Shown here one piece after another: positions 62,411 through 64,000 of a DNA stretch of 64,000 nucleotides. The position numbers were made by a program, and so were the translations under genes. Under the pieces are notes generated by a model that searched no databases, was not told where the DNA came from, and saw only the letters and a list, made by a program, of their open reading frames with translations. The stretch is from Actinophytocola sp035995025 (GTDB lineage Bacteria; Actinomycetota; Actinomycetes; Mycobacteriales; Pseudonocardiaceae): positions 40,833 through 104,832 of the forward strand of contig DASYKY010000124.1 of NCBI GenBank assembly GCA_035995025.1, given 5' to 3'. Numbering within the stretch: the stretch's first letter is position 1; every line of letters starts with the position of its first letter.

Positions 62411-62992
62411 ATGGGAAATCGGGAAGCACTCCTCGAGGGCGCCGAGCGCTGCCTGGTCGACAAGGGCTACGCGCGCACGACCGCGCGCGACATCTCCTCG
62501 GCGGCCGGCGTGAGCCTGGCCGCGATCGGCTACCACTTCGGCTCGAAGGAGGAGCTTCTCCAGGCCGCGCTGAGGCAGTCGCTGGAGAAGTGGGGCGACT
62601 CGATCGCCGCCCTGGTGGCGACGCGTGACTACTCGATCGAAGGCCACTCGAACCTGTTCGTCGCCGCGTGGGAGCGGGTGATCGGCTCCTTCCGGGAGTC
62701 GTCCAAATTATGGGCGGTCCAGTTCGAGCTGCTGGCGGTGCTCGAGCGCGAGCCACGGCTCCGCGAGTCGTTCGCCTCCGACACGCGGCAGGCCCGCATC
62801 GCACTCGCCGACCTGTTCGGCGCCATCGTCGAGGACGACGAGGAGGCCGAGAAGATCGGCGCCTTCTACCAGACGCTGCTCGTCGGGCTGGCCGCACAGT
62901 GGCTGAGTGATCCGGAGACCGTGCCGCGCGGGCGCGACCTGCTCGACGCGATCAAGCTGATCGCGTTCGACGTGCTGCCCGGGGAGCGGTAG
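62411..62992 (+). CDS. TetR/AcrR-family transcriptional regulator
   Basis: A 193-aa regulator. The N-terminal HTH 'GNREALLEGAERCLVDKGYARTTARDISSAAGVSLAAIGYHFGSKEELL' is canonical. The C-terminal ligand domain is all-helical. Intact, although its divergent target, the FAD monooxygenase, is broken, so it may now act only on itself or on other sites. ATG 62411, 18 bp after the palindrome. Its stop is 1 bp before the convergent mrp stop. Confidence 0.92.
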   Translation: MGNREALLEGAERCLVDKGYARTTARDISSAAGVSLAAIGYHFGSKEELLQAALRQSLEKWGDSIAALVATRDYSIEGHSNLFVAAWERVIGSFRESSKLWAVQFELLAVLEREPRLRESFASDTRQARIALADLFGAIVEDDEEAEKIGAFYQTLLVGLAAQWLSDPETVPRGRDLLDAIKLIAFDVLPGER

Positions 62993-62993
62993 G

Positions 62994-64000
62994 TCAGGCC
63001 GGGGAGACCGACAGCATCCGGCCGGCGAGCCCGCGGGCGCGGGTCGACAGCCTCGTCGCGATGTCGATGAGCACCTTGGCCGCCTCGGCGTCCGGCACCG
63101 ACGTGACCAGCGGCGTGCCGTTGTCACCGGACTCGCGCAGGCGCGGGTCCATCGGCACCTTGCCGAGCAGTGGCACGTCCGCGCCCATGGACTTCGACAG
63201 CGACTCGGCCACGGCCGCGCCGCCGCCGGAGCCGAAGGGCTCCATCCGCGAGCCGTCGGGCAGCTCCAGCCACGACATGTTCTCAATCACGCCGGCCAGG
63301 CGCTGACGGGTCTGCATGGCGATCGCGCCCGCGCGCTCGGCCACCTCCGCGGCGGCCTGCTGTGGCGTAGTGACCACGAGGATCTCCGCGTTCGGGATGA
63401 GCTGCGCCACCGAGATCGCGATGTCGCCCGTGCCCGGCGGCAGGTCGAGCAGCAGCACGTCGAGGTCGCCCCAGAAAACGTCGGCGAGGAACTGCTGCAG
63501 CGCGCGATGCAGCATCGGGCCGCGCCAGACGACCGGGGTGTTGCCCTGGGTGAACATGGCGATCGAGATGACCTTCACGCCGTGCGCCTCCGGCGGCAGG
63601 ATCATCTTCTCCACGCGCGTCGGGCGGCCGTGGGCGCCGAGCATCCGGGGGACCGAATGGCCGTAGATGTCCGCGTCCACGACGCCGACCGACAGGCCGC
63701 GGGCGGCCATGGCCACCGCGAGGTTCACCGTGAGACTCGACTTGCCGACCCCGCCCTTGCCGGAGGCCACCGCGTAGACCCGGGTCAGCGAACCAGGCTT
63801 GGCGAAGGGCACCTCACGATTGGCCTGCGGCCCGCGCAGTTTCTCCTTCAGCGCGGCCCGCTGATCGTCGGACATCACGTCGAGGGTGACGGCGACCGTC
63901 TCGACCCCGGCGACCGCGGCCACGGCGGCCGTGACGTCGGTGGTGAGCCGATCCCGCATCGGACAGGCGGCGACCGTGAGCAGCACTGTCACCCGTACCG
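62994..64000 (-). CDS. mrp: Iron-sulfur cluster carrier protein Mrp/ApbC, 5' end outside window
   Basis: P-loop scaffold ATPase for Fe-S cluster assembly. The N-terminal MIP18-like domain is cut by the window edge, with 'TVAACPMRDRLTTDV' visible. The ATPase domain has 'AVASGKGGVGKSSLTVNLAVAMA' (deviant Walker A), 'VDADIYGHSVPRML', 'LLLDLPPGTGD' and 'AGVIENMSWLELPDG'. The frame stays open to position 64000 in the right register, so the gene is partial. The conserved C-x-x-C of the C-terminus seen in many Mrp proteins (CPHC near the 'ENMS' loop) is not obvious here ('ENMSWLELPDG'), as in other actinobacterial members. Confidence 0.95.
   Translation of the reverse strand, partial: VRVTVLLTVAACPMRDRLTTDVTAAVAAVAGVETVAVTLDVMSDDQRAALKEKLRGPQANREVPFAKPGSLTRVYAVASGKGGVGKSSLTVNLAVAMAARGLSVGVVDADIYGHSVPRMLGAHGRPTRVEKMILPPEAHGVKVISIAMFTQGNTPVVWRGPMLHRALQQFLADVFWGDLDVLLLDLPPGTGDIAISVAQLIPNAEILVVTTPQQAAAEVAERAGAIAMQTRQRLAGVIENMSWLELPDGSRMEPFGSGGGAAVAESLSKSMGADVPLLGKVPMDPRLRESGDNGTPLVTSVPDAEAAKVLIDIATRLSTRARGLAGRMLSVSPA

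Overview
The window is high-GC actinobacterial chromosome, most likely from the order Pseudonocardiales (inferred). Pointers are the base composition, frequent GTG starts, dense 4-bp start/stop overlaps, and gene blocks in Mycobacterium order: lpqW-like SBP/typA; ychF...DUF6542/ispH/lipid-droplet protein/xseA/xseB; DUF3117; glgA/glgC; O-methyltransferase/sigE/rseA/htrA/tatB...mrp. No rRNA, tRNA, CRISPR array, prophage or biosynthetic cluster was seen. The genus is not determined.

Layout. 1-6.8 kb (minus): a peptide-type ABC permease (cut by the window edge) and its lipoprotein, an LpqW-like lipoprotein, and the GTPase TypA. 6.8-8.2 kb (plus): a putative DtxR/IdeR-type box, a tiny Cys-rich basic protein, a Trp-Trp leader peptide with terminator hairpin, and trpS. 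8.2-14.4 kb: a minus-strand response regulator/kinase/Nudix operon divergent from a LolA-like protein plus ABC exporter operon; the shared promoter region carries four CTCTCAG-type boxes in 11-bp-phased pairs. 14.4-15.5 kb: a 17-bp minisatellite between convergent genes. 15.5-19.3 kb: thiQ-thiP-thiB under a TPP riboswitch.

19.4-28.2 kb: pterin dehydratase, PhoX-like and PhoD-like phosphatases, a NIPSNAP protein, several small uncharacterised genes, a kinase-fold protein, a possibly split membrane gene and ychF. 28.4-37.6 kb: a large secreted subtilase, an Ada-AlkA repair fusion, a YdjC deacetylase, and a LacI-controlled operon (sugar permease plus two kinases) with near-perfect operators. 37.7-44.1 kb: sbcC/sbcD (sbcC with tandem in-frame repeats), a methyltransferase and rmuC. 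44.4-49.1 kb: DUF6542, ispH, lipid-droplet protein, xseA, an unknown gene and xseB.

49.4-56.3 kb: enoyl-CoA hydratase and PaaX regulator, DUF3117, leucyl aminopeptidase, GtrA protein, glgA and glgC (divergent). 56.3-60.4 kb: the envelope-stress locus (O-methyltransferase, sigE, rseA, htrA, tatB), with three 11-bp-phased CTCTCA repeats upstream of sigE, the same word as at the two-component operon. 60.4-63 kb looks like an insertion: an IS5-type transposase wreck, a frameshifted FAD monooxygenase and its divergent TetR regulator with a strong operator. The window ends inside mrp.

Main leads: the repeated CTCTCA boxes that may wire the two-component system to SigE, the trpS attenuator, the 17-bp minisatellite with repeat growth inside several nearby genes, and a 25-bp element that supplies the start region of both xseA and glgC.
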